From contig CM077116.1 in assembly GCA_039619475.1 (NCBI GenBank), forward strand, positions 32,871,183 through 32,935,182: 64,000 nucleotides of DNA. The letters run 5' to 3'. Below are positions 34,200 through 50,122 of this stretch, one piece after another. How positions within the stretch are numbered: position 1 is the stretch's first letter; every line of letters begins with the position of its first letter. Position numbers and translations under genes: made by a program. This DNA comes from Icerya purchasi. Lineage: Eukaryota; Arthropoda; Insecta; Hemiptera; Monophlebidae. The notes beneath the pieces were generated by a model. It saw only the letters and a program-made list of their open reading frames with translations, was not told the origin of the DNA and did no database searches.

Positions 34200-35480
34200 A
34201 TTACATGAAACGCATTTGAATCTTCTCGTCCGACCGGTTTCGTCAATTGTTTCACCATTTTGGTTAATCTTATTTTCGTTGCTCTATCCGTTGATGCATC
34301 GTGAAATGGTTACTACATTTATCGAGTCGGACTGCAGTATATCTTTAATTGTGCATATTTCTAATGTATTTTTGTTTACTCTTGCTATTAATTCAAATAA
34401 TTCGTGTAAAGTTCATTATTACGTTCTTCTGATTTTCTATTATTCTTTTATAGGTAGTAATATCTTTTCAGTTGTGTCCGGTTCGGATAATTTATTTTTT
34501 TTGAATTTTTAAAGGTTTTATCTTTGGTTTTATTTTTTTTATTAGTTAATTTCCTGTTTTACTTTTGTTTCCCTATGTCCGTACTAAAAGTTTCGTCCCT
34601 TGCATTAATTACTTTATCCTGTATTGTATCAATATCCATCTCATCCCTTTCTAGTTCTTCTAGACTAGTTAGGCTTGATGCTGCCGATAATTTGTTCTCT
34701 TCTATTTCATTACTGTCATTAAATATATTTGATTCTTCAGATGTTGTTCGATGTGTTCTTTTCCGTTCAATGATCTGGTTAGTTCCTACTTCTATTTCTT
34801 CGCGTCGCTTTTTTCATTTATTTCTTTGGTTTTCTCTATTTCTCCTTCTTCACCTAACTCACTTTTCTTCTATTTAATCAGTGTTCATCAGAAAGGTATA
34901 TTCGGAAATTTTCGTTTTGATACGTTATAATCGATGATTCTGGAAAATTTTGGTTTTGCTGTATTTTCCTCATTCAGCATAATATACGCATACCTTCTGA
35001 AACTAAAAACATATTTCTTCTTCTAGTCCGGTCTTAACGAAGAATACAGGGGAGTTAGTTTTAATATTAGCTTGCTTTAATGTATTTTCAATCACTGACA
35101 CATTTGATATAATTGTTTTGCCGGATTAATAAGTTTTCCTATATAAATTTGATTTTCCTTTATCTTAATAATGGGCTGCGATTCAGTAATTTTTTCAGTG
35201 AGATTTTTGTTTGGTAAATAAATACAAATCCTATTATTTGATATTCTAGAGGGAAATATTATGTTGTCTTCCCCTACATACTTCCCTGTCGCATAAACGT
35301 ATTCTTTTTAAGTTTAATTTCATTTATTGGACTTAAAATGATAGCTTGATTTCTACTAGGAAAAACATATATTATTTTACCGCAAGATAAAGTATTTTGT
35401 ATTTTATTTTCCCCCTTGTTAATAACTCCGGCCCATTTTCTGGGTCATTTCAGTATTGCGGTTATCAATGCTTATATCTG
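34200..35480 (-). pseudogene. Orphan LINE ORF1 (gag-like) relic
   Basis: On the minus strand, from high to low coordinates and with frame changes: VGEDNIIFPSRISNNRICIY, LPNKNLTEKITESQPII, KENQIYIGKLINPAKQ, NVSVIENTLKQANIKTNSPV, FVKTG, SFRRYAYI, PKFSRIIDYNVSKRKFPNI, then an acidic/serine-rich stretch (TTSEESNIFNDSNE, SSLTSLEELERDE) at about 34560-34800 and a possible C-terminal helix LHELFELIARVNKNTLEI. This order (SNNRIC-hydrophobic, LINPAKR, NVxPSIPxxxIE, SFRRxxYI) is typical of gag-like ORF1 nucleic-acid-binding proteins of insect jockey/I-type LINEs. No ORF2 follows on the same strand. The CCHC knuckles were not identified. Confidence 0.65.
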
Positions 35481-39265
<3,785 letters not shown>

Positions 39266-40342
39266 TATCGGGGGCACCCGAATTGCGCACCGAGCCGAAA
39301 TAGCCCGCCCGTTGAGAACTCGAATTGCGCACCGCTTTAAAAAAAAAAAATATTCCATATTTTATAAAATCGACGAAGGAATAAAATGAGTAGAAGCCGC
39401 TCTTTCAGTGACTTCCAAAATGTCTTATCATATCTGGATGGGGAACGTTTGCTATTTGGAATCATTTCGGTTGCTTAGAAAAAACCTCCTTAACGGTTTG
39501 CGAAAAATAGGCTATATTTTTAACAATCTAAGAACGTGCACACATTTAAGGAATGTTGAATGAAATAGAATAATTTTTTGCGCGAATATTATATAAAATA
39601 ATGTAAATTACAATAATTTCTAACTTAATATGTAGAATTTTCAATGCATATTATATTTCATAAATACTTCGTTTCACATTAATACAAAAAAAGATTAATA
39701 TCAGCTGATTAATTTACATAAAATACAAACGTGATGACCGTATGAAATTTCCGAGTTCGACCAATTAGAGGCATCTATTATTATAATATAGAGTTATTTA
39801 GAGTTTGTGGGAACCAAGTTTTGCGGAAATTTCAATTCTGATTATCTTATGCATCAATCAGGGTTTCAGTCTCAGTTATAAATTGTCATTTGAATTAAAA
39901 GCACAAATTTGTTAAAAATCGTAATTTTGTCATTTAATGTACCATCAAACAATATATAGTATTCTACTTAAATTTTAAATGATAGCACATAAAAATTTAC
40001 AATTAAAATAAAGTCTCATTGAAAACAATTCAGTAATAAAACTTACAATGATAATAATTATGTAAATAAATAGTGTGAGTATTACCTTATTCCTTTAAAT
40101 GTTAGTTGCATTTAACAAGATAATATTCCTTCATCGATTTTTTGTAATTTGTAGTTTATTGTAAATTAAAAATAGTTCCTACTTTACAATAATAGACATT
40201 TCTGCGTACATTGGATTTAAATGTGTTTTGTTAGATCTGATGGGTTCATTCTATTTATCTGTTCATTTATTGACACGATGATTGTATGTTATTTACACAA
40301 TTTTATTTTGTCCTTAAGGAAGTATATTTTTTTTTTTATATA

Positions 40343-41302
40343 TTAGGAGTATAAATAAGTTTGTGCGGTTTTGACAACAGATGTAGCTACTAGTTTGTTA
40401 TTTCGTTGTTTCATCTGTGAACACCCCCATTTTGAATTGTCATCATTATGCTTTCTGTTTCAGTATCTGTCATTTTGCTGAAGTGAAAACAACATAGTTT
40501 CTATGTGCTCTGAAAATGACAACTTTTGTACCGAATAATATGTTTTTGCGGGGAGTTTTACTTCATTACTTCAATATGAAGAAAAAGGCTGCCGAAAGTC
40601 ATCGTATTTTAATGCAAGTTTATGGTGACCATGCTCTATCTGAACGAACCATCATATTGTGACTGGTGATGAAAAGTGGGTCCATTACGATAATCCAAAA
40701 CGTCGGGCAACGTATGGATACCCCAGCCATGCCTCATCATCGACGGCCAAGCCAAATATTCATGGCGAGAAGATCATGTTGTGTATTTGGTAGGACCAGC
40801 TGGAGCTGCTGAAACCGAACGAAATGATCACGGTGGAGGTCTACCGACGGTAATTGATGCGTTTGAGCTGAGCATTACCAGAAAGACGACCGCAATACGC
40901 CGATAGACACGACAAAGTTATTTTGCAACATGATAGTGCTCGGCCCCATGTTGCAAAAGTTGTGAAAACCTACTTGGAAACGCTCAAATGGGAAGTCCTA
41001 CCCCACCCGCCGTATAGCCCAGACATTGCTCCTTCCAATTACTATCTCTTCCAATCAATTCAACATGGCCTGGCTGACCAGCACTTCTCCAATTACGATG
41101 AAGTCAAAAAATGGATCGATGCATGGATAGCGGCCAAAGAACCGACCTTTTTTCGCGATGGGATCTGTCAATTGCCAAAAATATGGGAAAAAGTAGTGGC
41201 TAGCGACGGACAATACTTTGAACATTGAATATATAACCAATTTTTCACAAGTGAGCTTCAATTTTCGAAAAAAAAACCGCACGAACTTATTTATACTCCT
41301 AA
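40343..41302 (+). mobile_element. Mariner element, internally deleted (960 bp)
   Basis: Near-perfect ~30-bp terminal inverted repeats: TTAGGAGTATAAATAAGTTT at 40343 and its complement AAACTTATTTATACTCCTAA-like ending at 41302. TA flanks both ends (40341-40342, 41303-41304), the usual Tc1/mariner duplication. The transposase remnant is in between. Full-length mariners are about 1.3 kb, so about 330 bp is missing. It sits inside the 39270-41585 element. Confidence 0.95.
40516..41228 (+). pseudogene. Mariner transposase, broken
   Basis: The N-terminus starts at the ATG at 40516 (MTTFVPNNMFLRGVLLHYFN, MKKKAAESHRILMQVYGDHA, LSERT), the first part of the paired helix-turn-helix DNA-binding domain. 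After codon 45 it jumps out of frame to IVTGDEKWVHYD, so roughly 100 residues (second HTH and linker) are gone. The first catalytic Asp is at 40668-40670 (TGDEKW) and the second at 40932-40934 (QHDSARPH). The third position, 34 residues later (41037-41039, APSNYYLF), is AAT=Asn instead of Asp. In-frame TAG, TAA and TGA lie between about 40785 and 40875, and a few residues after W-DQL are deleted. The C-terminus WEKVVASDGQYFE is intact. It cannot make active transposase. Confidence 0.93.
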
Positions 41303-41589
41303 TAAATTTTTTAAAGTTTTTTTAAACTCATCGCAAATTCTGAAAGTTCATTTTTTAAGTATACGATGCGTAAAAATGTCGAAAGCCATTGAACATTAAA
41401 ATGTTATAAAGCGGCCATCAGTTTTGGAGTCCAACAAATATCATGGTTCCGGTGCCGTTTTCGTTCATTTTTTTATATTTCATACCGGCAAACTTCCGGT
41501 GCGCAATTCGAGTGTTTAGATTCCTAGACCGTCTTTAACCGTCGGCCCTGGTAAACAACGATGCGTAATTCGAGTGTCGCCCACTTATC

Positions 41590-44500
41590 AAGCTTGTAGA
41601 TTTTATCACCGCTGGAGATTTCAAATTTTAATTTTATCTTGTATTATTTATAGTAGATCTAGGAATACGAGACAGCGTAAAATTGCTACTGTTGCGAATC
41701 TTTTCTGTATTATAAGCTTTTTATTATTATAGTTATTTTATACAAATTTAACGTAATTATAATCGATTGAACCTTACCGACAGCGTAGTTCATCTGACGT
41801 GGTTAAGTATGTGTTCCGTGACGGAACGGGTCTGGAAGATCGGATCAGCACTTAAGGGAATTAAATCCATTAGTAGAGATCGGTAAATGTCTGGTTTTTT
41901 GCTGTTCGCAATTTCCTATTTGTGTAAGATAATTTCAAGTTTCATTGTTTAGGATGCGGTTAAATATTACTAAGCCCGCTCTTCTGAATTCAAAGAAGCG
42001 TAACTTTTTATCAGTAAACGGTAAAGTAGTTCTGGACTGAAATAGTGCTTTAAAGTGAGTGCCCAATGAAAAAGTAGGAACATTACTTAAAATTATTTGC
42101 GACGTGAGAGGAAATTTTTATCAATTTTTTAGGTGGTTATTGCATGTTAGCGGGCATAATTCTCTCTCTCTCTCCCATCAAAAGACTAAAATAAGAAAAA
42201 TAAAGCTAGTATAACTTACCGCCGGTTACAAGTAATGATAGAACGTACGTAACAAAGAAAAATACAGTATATTTATATATGTGTAACTCGGCCATTTTGG
42301 TCTCGTAAGGGGCTGGGCCCCTTAACCCTTCTTGCTTACATTTCTGTCTCTTTTTCTTCTATACTTTGTATAAAATGATCAAAATTTACAACGTAATTCT
42401 AAATCGGTCCATATGAATATAATAACATAATCCTATAAAATATAACAAACGTTGCATAAAATTGGGACATTTTTTAGCCTAAGAATTATGTTGTAATTCA
42501 GATATATACATTATATGTCAAATTAGAAAAAAAAAAAACAAACTTTATTGGGGGATACGACATAATAGGAAATATTTAATATTTTCATTTAAAATATTAA
42601 CGGAACTACTGTTTTCACGTATTCTAGTGACAGAAAAAAGTTCGGAAAAAAACATATCGCATTAAAAACAAGAGAAAGACAGAGAGAATATAAGTAGTCC
42701 CCAAAGATAGAACATACAGAGCCCTTCTGGTAGGGCACTGTGTCCTCTTTGTCCTATATGATTTAATTGATCTGGAAGTTGCTTGGTACGTCCATAAGTG
42801 GAGATAGTATTACACAAGTTGGCCACCCAGCCGGGAAACCGGGAATTTTTGCAATCAGCGAAAAACCGGAGGGAAAAGAGTAAAAATAGCCAAGAACAAC
42901 GTTTTTAATAAGAAAAAATCATTTGAAGCGAATAATGAATGCATTTTTTAATGTACTTCACACTGAAAAATAAAATGACGAAGTTCCGTTTTATTATTCA
43001 TATAACAAGTATGCTGCGGCGTGAAATATATTATCAACAGTAATAAAAAAATGTCCATTCTTCATTTTGTACAATTCTAGTAATCAGGAAATCGGGAGAA
43101 TTTGGACCGGGAATTTAAAAATTATATTTGAGTGGCCACCATGCCACAGTTAAAAAATACATGAAATTTAGAGCTAAGAAAAATCTGTTTATTACCCATT
43201 TAATGAAAGTTTAAAATTTGAATTTTTTTAGCGATGAAAAAATTTTACGTTCGGGCTTTTAGGCAGAAAATTCGATAGAAACATCGAAAAATTAATAACT
43301 GGTACACTGTCAAACAAGTTAAAAAACAGAACAGTTTCCTGGCGCCATTAGAAGAGGCGGCCAGTAATGGGAAGTATGGACTGAATACTACGTGTAGAAG
43401 AAATTCCGAAACCAGAGCTTGCTGAAGATTATTTTAGCGGAGTTCCAAATATTCAAAATATATATGGTTGAATGATTAAGCATTGGAAGAAGTGTGGAAA
43501 ACCCGGCCATTGTAACATTTGCCCGCGTGTCTTTGGTATAATTGGAACATTAGCTTATAATTACATTTTAAAAAAGCACATTTGATAAACCTATAATATA
43601 TCATTTCGATTGTACAGATGCCCTTACTCTGCAGTTAATAAACAATGAAAACATCGCGAGAGATATTAGATAATCGGATACGATACAAATTTCTTCAGTA
43701 GCTGAAAATTTTGGAATAAAACATGTCTTAGTTGCATTGCCTAAAACAGAAAAATGTGTCAAAGAAAGTGTGTAATTCGTTTATATGAATATTATATATT
43801 ATTTAATTTAACCTTGTAAAAAGAAAAGAACAGGTAACAGAAAAGTTATTAACAGTACATAGATGCCTTCATAGCAGTGTCATGTGTTAAAACTTTTCTG
43901 AGGTTGCTCCGCAATACTGCCTCCGGTTGTATCAAAATTAGGTACTTCTGGAAGGACCCGTAAAAGTTAAAAATGCCTATGCGCAAAAGTCCTTCCGGAA
44001 GGTCATTTCAGCAAGTTGTTTTATCGTTAACAGAGTCAATAATGTGACCGGAAATGGAAGAAATAAAAGGAAATTAATTTGAATTCTTGGACTTTTTTTT
44101 TGTTTTTTACAATTTTCATTAGTATAATAATTCATAGAAATTATAAAAAATAGGGACGTTGCAGTTTGAGCACCTAACTCTCGTCTTTCTGACACATTTT
44201 CTGGGGCAGAACTGACAGCGAACCAAGTTATTTGATTTTTTGACAACCGGGACAATACCAAGTATTTGCTGCATCGATAATAAAATATTACGTCAGAGCG
44301 TCGGTACTTGACGACGTCTTTCGAACTGCGACCGTATCAGATCTCGTACCAGCGACTAAATAAAATCTCCCGTATTGATCGTTTTGCATGCACCATTAAA
44401 ATTTTAAATTATTGCTGCATTTATACGCTACCCTGATCCAACATGCTAAAAGAGACGCGCAATCTTCACGTTTTACGTGCCGTGACATATTTGATCAAAT

Positions 44501-45679
44501 GTGTCAAGCCACTTTTTGTAGATTTGCAAAATACAATTTTTTTTGGGCTTATTGCTGAAAAACCCAAGATTTTACTTTAAAATCAACAATATGAACGTTC
44601 ATACAATCGCACAAAACACCGACGTTAACACAACACTAGGGTATTTTCATACTCTACGCTTATTTCGCGTCTTTTCCGGTCGAAAGCAAAACGTAAACTG
44701 ATGCTTCTCGTCGTATCTTCCCTCTCTTAGGACTCTAAACTGAATTATGGCCAGGGTCCTGGGTCGATATTTGGCAATACATACTTCATCTGCAACTTTG
44801 AAATCGCTTTGGGCTACAAAAATACCCCAGTGTTGTGTTCTAAGGTTAAATAAACGTTTGCGAAAAAGTCTACGTATTGCTTCTCATTTTACACACTTCC
44901 AAGTATCAGCGCATCCGTGTTTAACTCAAGAAAGCTATATTTTCGCACCACAGGTACTTTTTCTCGGCGAACGTCAGATATATTGATGGGATTTAATTCG
45001 GACGGGAAAACGGAATAACGATTTGGCTGTTTTAGATATAAAAGAATTGTGAAGTGGGTTCAGGAACACATACTACTTCTGTCTCCATTACACCGTTTGA
45101 ACTGTTTGTTAAGAAGGAACAACTGTTACGATGACAGTAATGTGTAGCACATGGCACGTGTAAAGGAATTCCGACAGTGCTTTTGGAAAGAACCGGAAGT
45201 GACCACTCTTATTCACTCACCTCTGATGCGTGTAAACCTTTACTCCAGTTAGAAGAGAAGAGAAAAATGAAACTTATTTGAAAATGATGTAGCCGGCTGG
45301 TAGTGAATTATTAAGCATCCGAATAGCCTGATTAGGCGAACCGAAGAAATCAATTGATAAGTGAATAATCACGGATTGTCGACGCTCAATAACCAGAAAA
45401 GTCGGATGGGTTGTAAGCATTTTAATAGTTGGATGAATGGGTGTAATCTCCTTCCTACAGTAGTCTGACCGCTGAGTCTGGTCAAGTTGTGGATTATGCA
45501 TGGGACTACAGCCTAAGTGGTTTTATGATAAGCCGAATGTTTACTGGTCTTCGGACTACCACGTTTCGCATGAGCGAGATTATATCTGACTGAGTGGTGG
45601 CTTTTCTACAGTAAATATTCCTTTCACCTTTCCGGAACATTTAATTCAAATTTCCCACGAAAAACCGAATTCTATATAT
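41590..45679. other. Intron interval without supported genes
   Basis: AT-rich; contains one possible short inverted-repeat element (42815-43143). The regions 43340-44270 and 44740-45500 have weak open frames on both strands but nothing I can name. Confidence 0.35.
42815..43143. mobile_element. Possible hAT-like MITE
   Basis: The left edge is CAAGTTGGCCACCCAGCC and the right edge, reverse-complemented, is CATGGTGGCCACTCAAAT. Both are followed inward by sequence with CGGGAATTT and its complement AAATTCCCGG. No convincing 8-bp target duplication was found, so the boundaries are uncertain. Confidence 0.4.
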
Positions 45680-46290
45680 TTATTACCTGTCTTACTTTTC
45701 CCGTCCAAGTAATTTATTTATTTTACGTGTCATATACAGCAACTTAGGCTAGAGATATAGCTAGAAATTACAAAATTACGAAAATTGGAAATAAATAAAA
45801 ATCAACAAAGAATAACAAAACTATAACAGCTCTTTAACCAATTAGAAGCTGTTTCAGAAATCGAAATAATCGATTAAGTTTCTTCATCGCACAATAAATA
45901 CTTTCGAATTCGATGGTATTCTGCACTGTTTCCGATAGTGTTTATCAATTAGGTATTTAATCAGTAGGTGTTTGATAATTAATTGACAATCACGTGTCTG
46001 GCACTGGGGCGCAGGTTCTTTATTTAACAGGTATGAGTGTGTAAGGCGAGTGTGCCCAAGTCGTAGTCTGCATAACATTACCTCTCCTGTTTTCTGCTTT
46101 TTCGGCTTGAGGAAAGCCATGGTTTTGTGGACGCTTTTATGGAGCGTAATTTATTTTCTGTAGGTTACTTTTGACAATCGTCGTTCCAGGTGTTATTAAA
46201 ATGGCGTTTAAGCTGATGCTTAAAGTCGGTAAACGGTACCGTTACGTTTGAAGTTGACGCACGTTCACTAATCGTTTTAACGGAGTTTTC
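45680..46290 (-). pseudogene. Antisense LINE ORF2 C-terminal relic
   Basis: On the minus strand: VPFTDFKHQLKRHFNNTWND, then after a frame change VMLCRLRLGHTRLTHSYLLN, KEPAPQCQTRDCQLIIKHLL and LIDKHYRKQC. The order (PxxDFK linker after RNase H, LCRLRxGHTRLTHSYLL, C-x-x-C/H-type region with KHxL) is the C-terminal end of jockey/I-type ORF2 proteins. The RNase H core itself is missing. It is not the same family as the 46.9-kb LINE. Confidence 0.75.
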
Positions 46291-46923
46291 CGCATAGAAA
46301 ATGCTTTTAATATCCGACAAATTTTTATCGTTTCTATATATATATATATATATGTTTAAATTGGCCAATATCTAATCAGCATGCATCGTCATCAAAAGAG
46401 GAGATCAGGCTTACAGGACAGATTTTTGAATTTCATAAAAGCCTTTTATGTAGATATGAAATGTTAGTGCAGTCGAGAAGCTCCTCTTTCAGTTATTTCT
46501 CCACGGTATAAACAACTCTCCCCTCTATGCACTGATGAGGCGAAACAGTTTTTAAATTACCGTTAAAATTACCGATAAAAAATACGAGTATCTCGATCAA
46601 TATATTCGAAAGGAAAAGTTACAGTATAATGGCGGCAAGTAGATAAGAAAGATTTAATGTCCGTAAACTCTTGGACTATTTATCTCTCGTCATTTTCGCA
46701 GCAACAATCTGCTGTTAAGAAGTTTGAGTTACATATTCCGATGACGAAGGCACGAGTTCCCTTTTCGAAGCCGATCTATATAAAAAGAGGAGCGAAGTAA
46801 TGTTAGACTCTATAAAGCATTTAAAAGGTGATGTCGAAAGGGATGTTCCCTCCTAAACCGCGGTATATCGAGAAGCAAATATTCCGAATAATCTTAGTTT
46901 CGATTAAAAGTAGATTTTATTAG

Positions 46924-47212
46924 GTGGCGTTTCTATCTATGTTCCTCCTAGGTTCGATTTTTGTCTTTTCCCCTTCTCGTCGTTTTTTAATTCTATTCCG
47001 CATCCTTTTATCATCGGTGGTGACTGGAATGCGCATTCTCCTTTATGGGGCTGTGCATCCTACAATCCCAACGGTTCCATCCTTGAGAATGCCATCCTTT
47101 CTGATAATTTAGTTCTCCTCAACGATCTCTCCCCCACATACTACAGGAATGCTTCCATTTCTAGTTCCCTCGACCTTCGTCTATTGGTCTTAATTATAAT
47201 TGGAAGACCCTT
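46924..47212 (+). pseudogene. LINE endonuclease domain, C-terminal half
   Basis: In a frame different from the main ORF: SIYVPPRFDFC, then IIGGDWNAHSPLWGC (47010-47055; GDxNAH is the Mg-binding/catalytic Asp-Asn motif of the EEP family), GSILENAILSDNLVLLND, PTYYRNAS and SSLDLRL. Near 47180 the frame shifts into the main ORF, which then gives TLMGSFGSDYVPILIT (SDxxPIxI, the catalytic Asp of SDH; Tyr replaces His). The start of the domain, with the QETHL-type Glu, is lost through 5' truncation. Confidence 0.85.
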
Positions 47213-50122
47213 ATGGGCTCTTTCGGCAGTGACTATGTTCCTATCCTAATAACTCCTGTCAGTTTTTCTCCTCCTTCTGATTCCAATTATACCAATTCTT
47301 CAGGATGGAATCTTTCCAAAACTAGCTGGCCTCTATTTCGCTCCTTGGTTGACTCGTCTCTCCCTCTCCTTCAACCGGATCACGATCCGGTACCGCTCTA
47401 TAATTCCTTTTTATATTCCTTAACTTCTGCTCTTTCTTTATCTTCTCCGCCCCGCCATACGTCATCTTCTGTAAATCGCAGTAAGGCTTCTTCACTTTGG
47501 TGGAACAAGGAATGCGACACTGCCTTTAATATCAGTCGCGAAACCTTTAGAACCTTCCGTTGTAACCCTACGACTGAAAATTTTCTCGCTCACAAACGGG
47601 CAAATGCGAGAGCTAGGTTTATATTGAAATCCACGAAGAAGTCCTCTTGGAAAAATTTCTGTGCTAAGTTCTCTAGAACTACTCCTTTTTCGCAGATTTG
47701 GAAAATGGCCAGAGCTTTCAAATTCCCATCCTCTTCTCGCCCTTCCACCTTCAGTATCCCCGACGATAGCCTTTTTCCTTTTATTGATTCCGTCGCTCCA
47801 GCTTATGTTCCTTCTGTTGATGAATTATACTCTTCTTTTCCGGAAAATTCTCCTCCTCACTTCCTAACTTCGGCTTTCAATTTTAATGAATTAAAGTCTG
47901 TTCTCTCCAAATCGTCCAGCCCTACTCCAGGGCTTGACGGTATACCCTATCTCGCCCTTAAAAACCTTTCTGAACAATCCCTCAGTTTTCTTCTTAGTCT
48001 TTTCAATTCCTTCCTTTCAAAGGGTATAACTCCTTCCTCCTGGAATTCTTTTATCATAATTCCCATTCCTAAGAAAAATTCTTCCCTACGTCCTATTTCC
48101 CTGGCATCCTGTATTAGAAAACTATTTGAGGGTTTGCTCAACAAGCGCCTTGTTTGGTGGCTAGAGCATAATAATATATTCCCTATTAATATATTCGGCT
48201 TTCGGCCTGGTATTGGCCCTTCTGATTGTGTTAGTCTTTTCGTTTCCCACATATACAAATCTTTTATCCAAAAACATTTCACCCTAGCTTCCTTTATTGA
48301 TATTTCCTCTGCTTTTGATAATGTTCATCTTCCCACTCTAAGAGATAAAATGACGGCAATTAATATCCCAATTAAATTCTCTTCCCTTATTATCAATCTC
48401 ATGTCAAATCGTTCTATCCACTTCTCCTCTCCATCTCTTAATGCTCCAAGAAAGGTTTTCCGAGGTCTTCCTCAGGGTTCCTCCTTCAGTCCTACTCTTT
48501 TTAACATCTATACTATCAGTATAGCTTCTCTTCCTTTAAATTCCTATTCCTTATTCTTTGCGGACGACATTCTCCTGTTCTCCTCGTCTGAGGATGTTTT
48601 AGCAGCCTATGAAGCACTCAGTTCGTCGCTCATTGTGCTGGAACATTCTCTCTCCTTAATTAATCTTTCAATTTCTCCCTCTAAGTCTTCTTATACTATT
48701 TTTACCCTCCGTCCCTATAACCCTGCTTTGGTCAACCTATCCTTAAACAATGTATCTCTTTCCCGTGTTAATTGCTTTTGTTATCTCCGTGTCTTTCTTG
48801 ATAGTCGTTTGTCCTTCTCTGAACACATCAAATATCTTTCTGCTTCCACTATTAAAAGGTTAAACTTGCTGAAAGCCCTGTCGCCAACTAAATGGGGTTG
48901 CGATCCCTATATTCTTATTTCCCTTTACAAATCTATTATCTGTTCCAAATTTGATTATTGTTCTTTTATTTATGGTAGTGCGTCCAAGACACGTCTTTCC
49001 AAACTAGATGTAATTCAGAATTCTTTCCTTCGTCTCTGTCTTGGCGCTCTTAAATCCTCTCCAACCACTGCTATTCTTGCTGAATCCAATTCGTCACCCC
49101 TATCCATTCGTAGATCTTATTTAGGCTATCGTTTCCTTGTTAAACGTCTTCCTCTCGCGTCCTCTACCCTTGTTCAGTCTTATCTTTCGATTTATAATAG
49201 CTGGCGCTTCACTCCCAGCAAAACCCCTATTCTGGCTTTTATTTCACATCGTCTCGGTTCATTTTGGCCGTATATTATCTCGTTCAATAATCTCCCTTAT
49301 TTTTCCTTCGACTTCGCTGACATCTGTCATCCTACTAAGGTATTTATCCTCCCCTCATTTGCAAAAAATCTCCCCCAAGCCGTAATTAAACAGGTATTCT
49401 ACAGCACTATCAATTCCCTATTTCCCTCTCATGTTACCATTTACACGGATGGTTCGAGGGGGCCTGGTGGTGTTGCTGCTTCTTTCATCCTTCCTGATTT
49501 TAACCTCTCAGAATCTTTTCGACTTACTTATTTCTGTTCCATATTCACAGCCGAGTTGTTGGCTATCCTTCGCTCTATTATTTTCATTTCCTCGAATCAA
49601 TTTTCCTCTAAGTTTTTAATTATTTCTGACTCTTTGAGCGCCCTTCAGGCCATATCCTCTCCCCTTCCTGATCATTCGTATGACTTTGTTATCCTCCGTA
49701 TACGTTCACTCATTCACAATCTTTCCTATCTCCATTCAGTCAATATTGATCTGCTGTGGGTACCTGGCCACTCGGGCATATTTGGCAATGAAGCGGCTGA
49801 TTCCTTGGCTCGGGCTGCTGCTGCTTCCTCTCGTCTTTTTTTTAAAAAAATTCCATCCGTTAACCTGCTATCAGTTTGTAAAAGCTTTCATATCCGATTT
49901 TGGTCGGATACCTATGTTTCTTCTTTTTCCAACAGTTGTTCCTTTTACCTGTCAGTCCAGCCTACTCTTCCTTCATATTCATGGTTTCTTTTGCATCCCT
50001 CCCTTCGTCGTTCTGAAGTTGTTTCCATTGTTCGTATGCGCTTTGGCCATTCTTTGCTGCCTTCCTCCAGATTTCGTTTCTCCCTTGATTTCTTCTCCAC
50101 ACTTTCCTCTCCATCCGGATGA
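47213..50122 (+). pseudogene. LINE ORF2: reverse transcriptase and RNase H (one open frame of 969 codons)
   Basis: Copies element RNA into DNA at the nicked target. Visible in order: end of the endonuclease (GSFGSDYVPILIT); WWNKECDTAF; RT fingers and palm with ASFIDISSAFDNVHLP (first catalytic Asp), FRGLPQGSSFSPTLFNIY and FADDILLFSS with the catalytic Asp pair at codons 451-452 (48563-48568); thumb; then RNase H with IYTDGSRGPGG (Asp, codon 746), FTAELLAIL (Glu), LIISDSLSALQAI (Asp) and LLWVPGHSGIFGNEAADSLA (His and Asp). All core catalytic residues are present. The frame stops early at 50120-50122 because of a one-base insertion near 50050, relative to the 25.9-kb copy; the true C-terminus continues to about 50324 in another frame. 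With the upstream frameshift and no start region, this copy is not functional. The Met at 47213 is internal, not a real start. Confidence 0.93.

Larger units (their letters stand above)
39270..41585. mobile_element. Unclassified terminal-inverted-repeat element carrying a nested mariner
   Basis: The left end is GGGGGCACCCGAATTGCGCA and the right end, reverse-complemented, is GTGGGCGACACTCGAATTAC. A second, inner copy of the motif lies near each end in inverted orientation (AACTCGAATTGCGCACCG at 39317-39334; CCGGTGCGCAATTCGAGT at 41496-41513). TATC flanks both sides (39266-39269 and 41586-41589), a possible 4-bp duplication. Without the 960-bp mariner and its TA duplication the element is about 1.35 kb and AT-rich, with no coding seen. 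The superfamily is unknown. Confidence 0.65.

Noticed and set aside
34216..34877. Two + strand membrane-like ORFs rich in Leu, Phe and Ser
   Set aside because: The minus strand has motif-bearing LINE ORF1 similarity; the + strand frames are its shadow in AT-rich DNA.
43340..44270. Possible decayed transposase
   Set aside because: Open frames on both strands, but no catalytic or family motif could be placed.
47947..48282. 111-codon minus-strand ORF
   Set aside because: Antisense shadow of the LINE reverse transcriptase.
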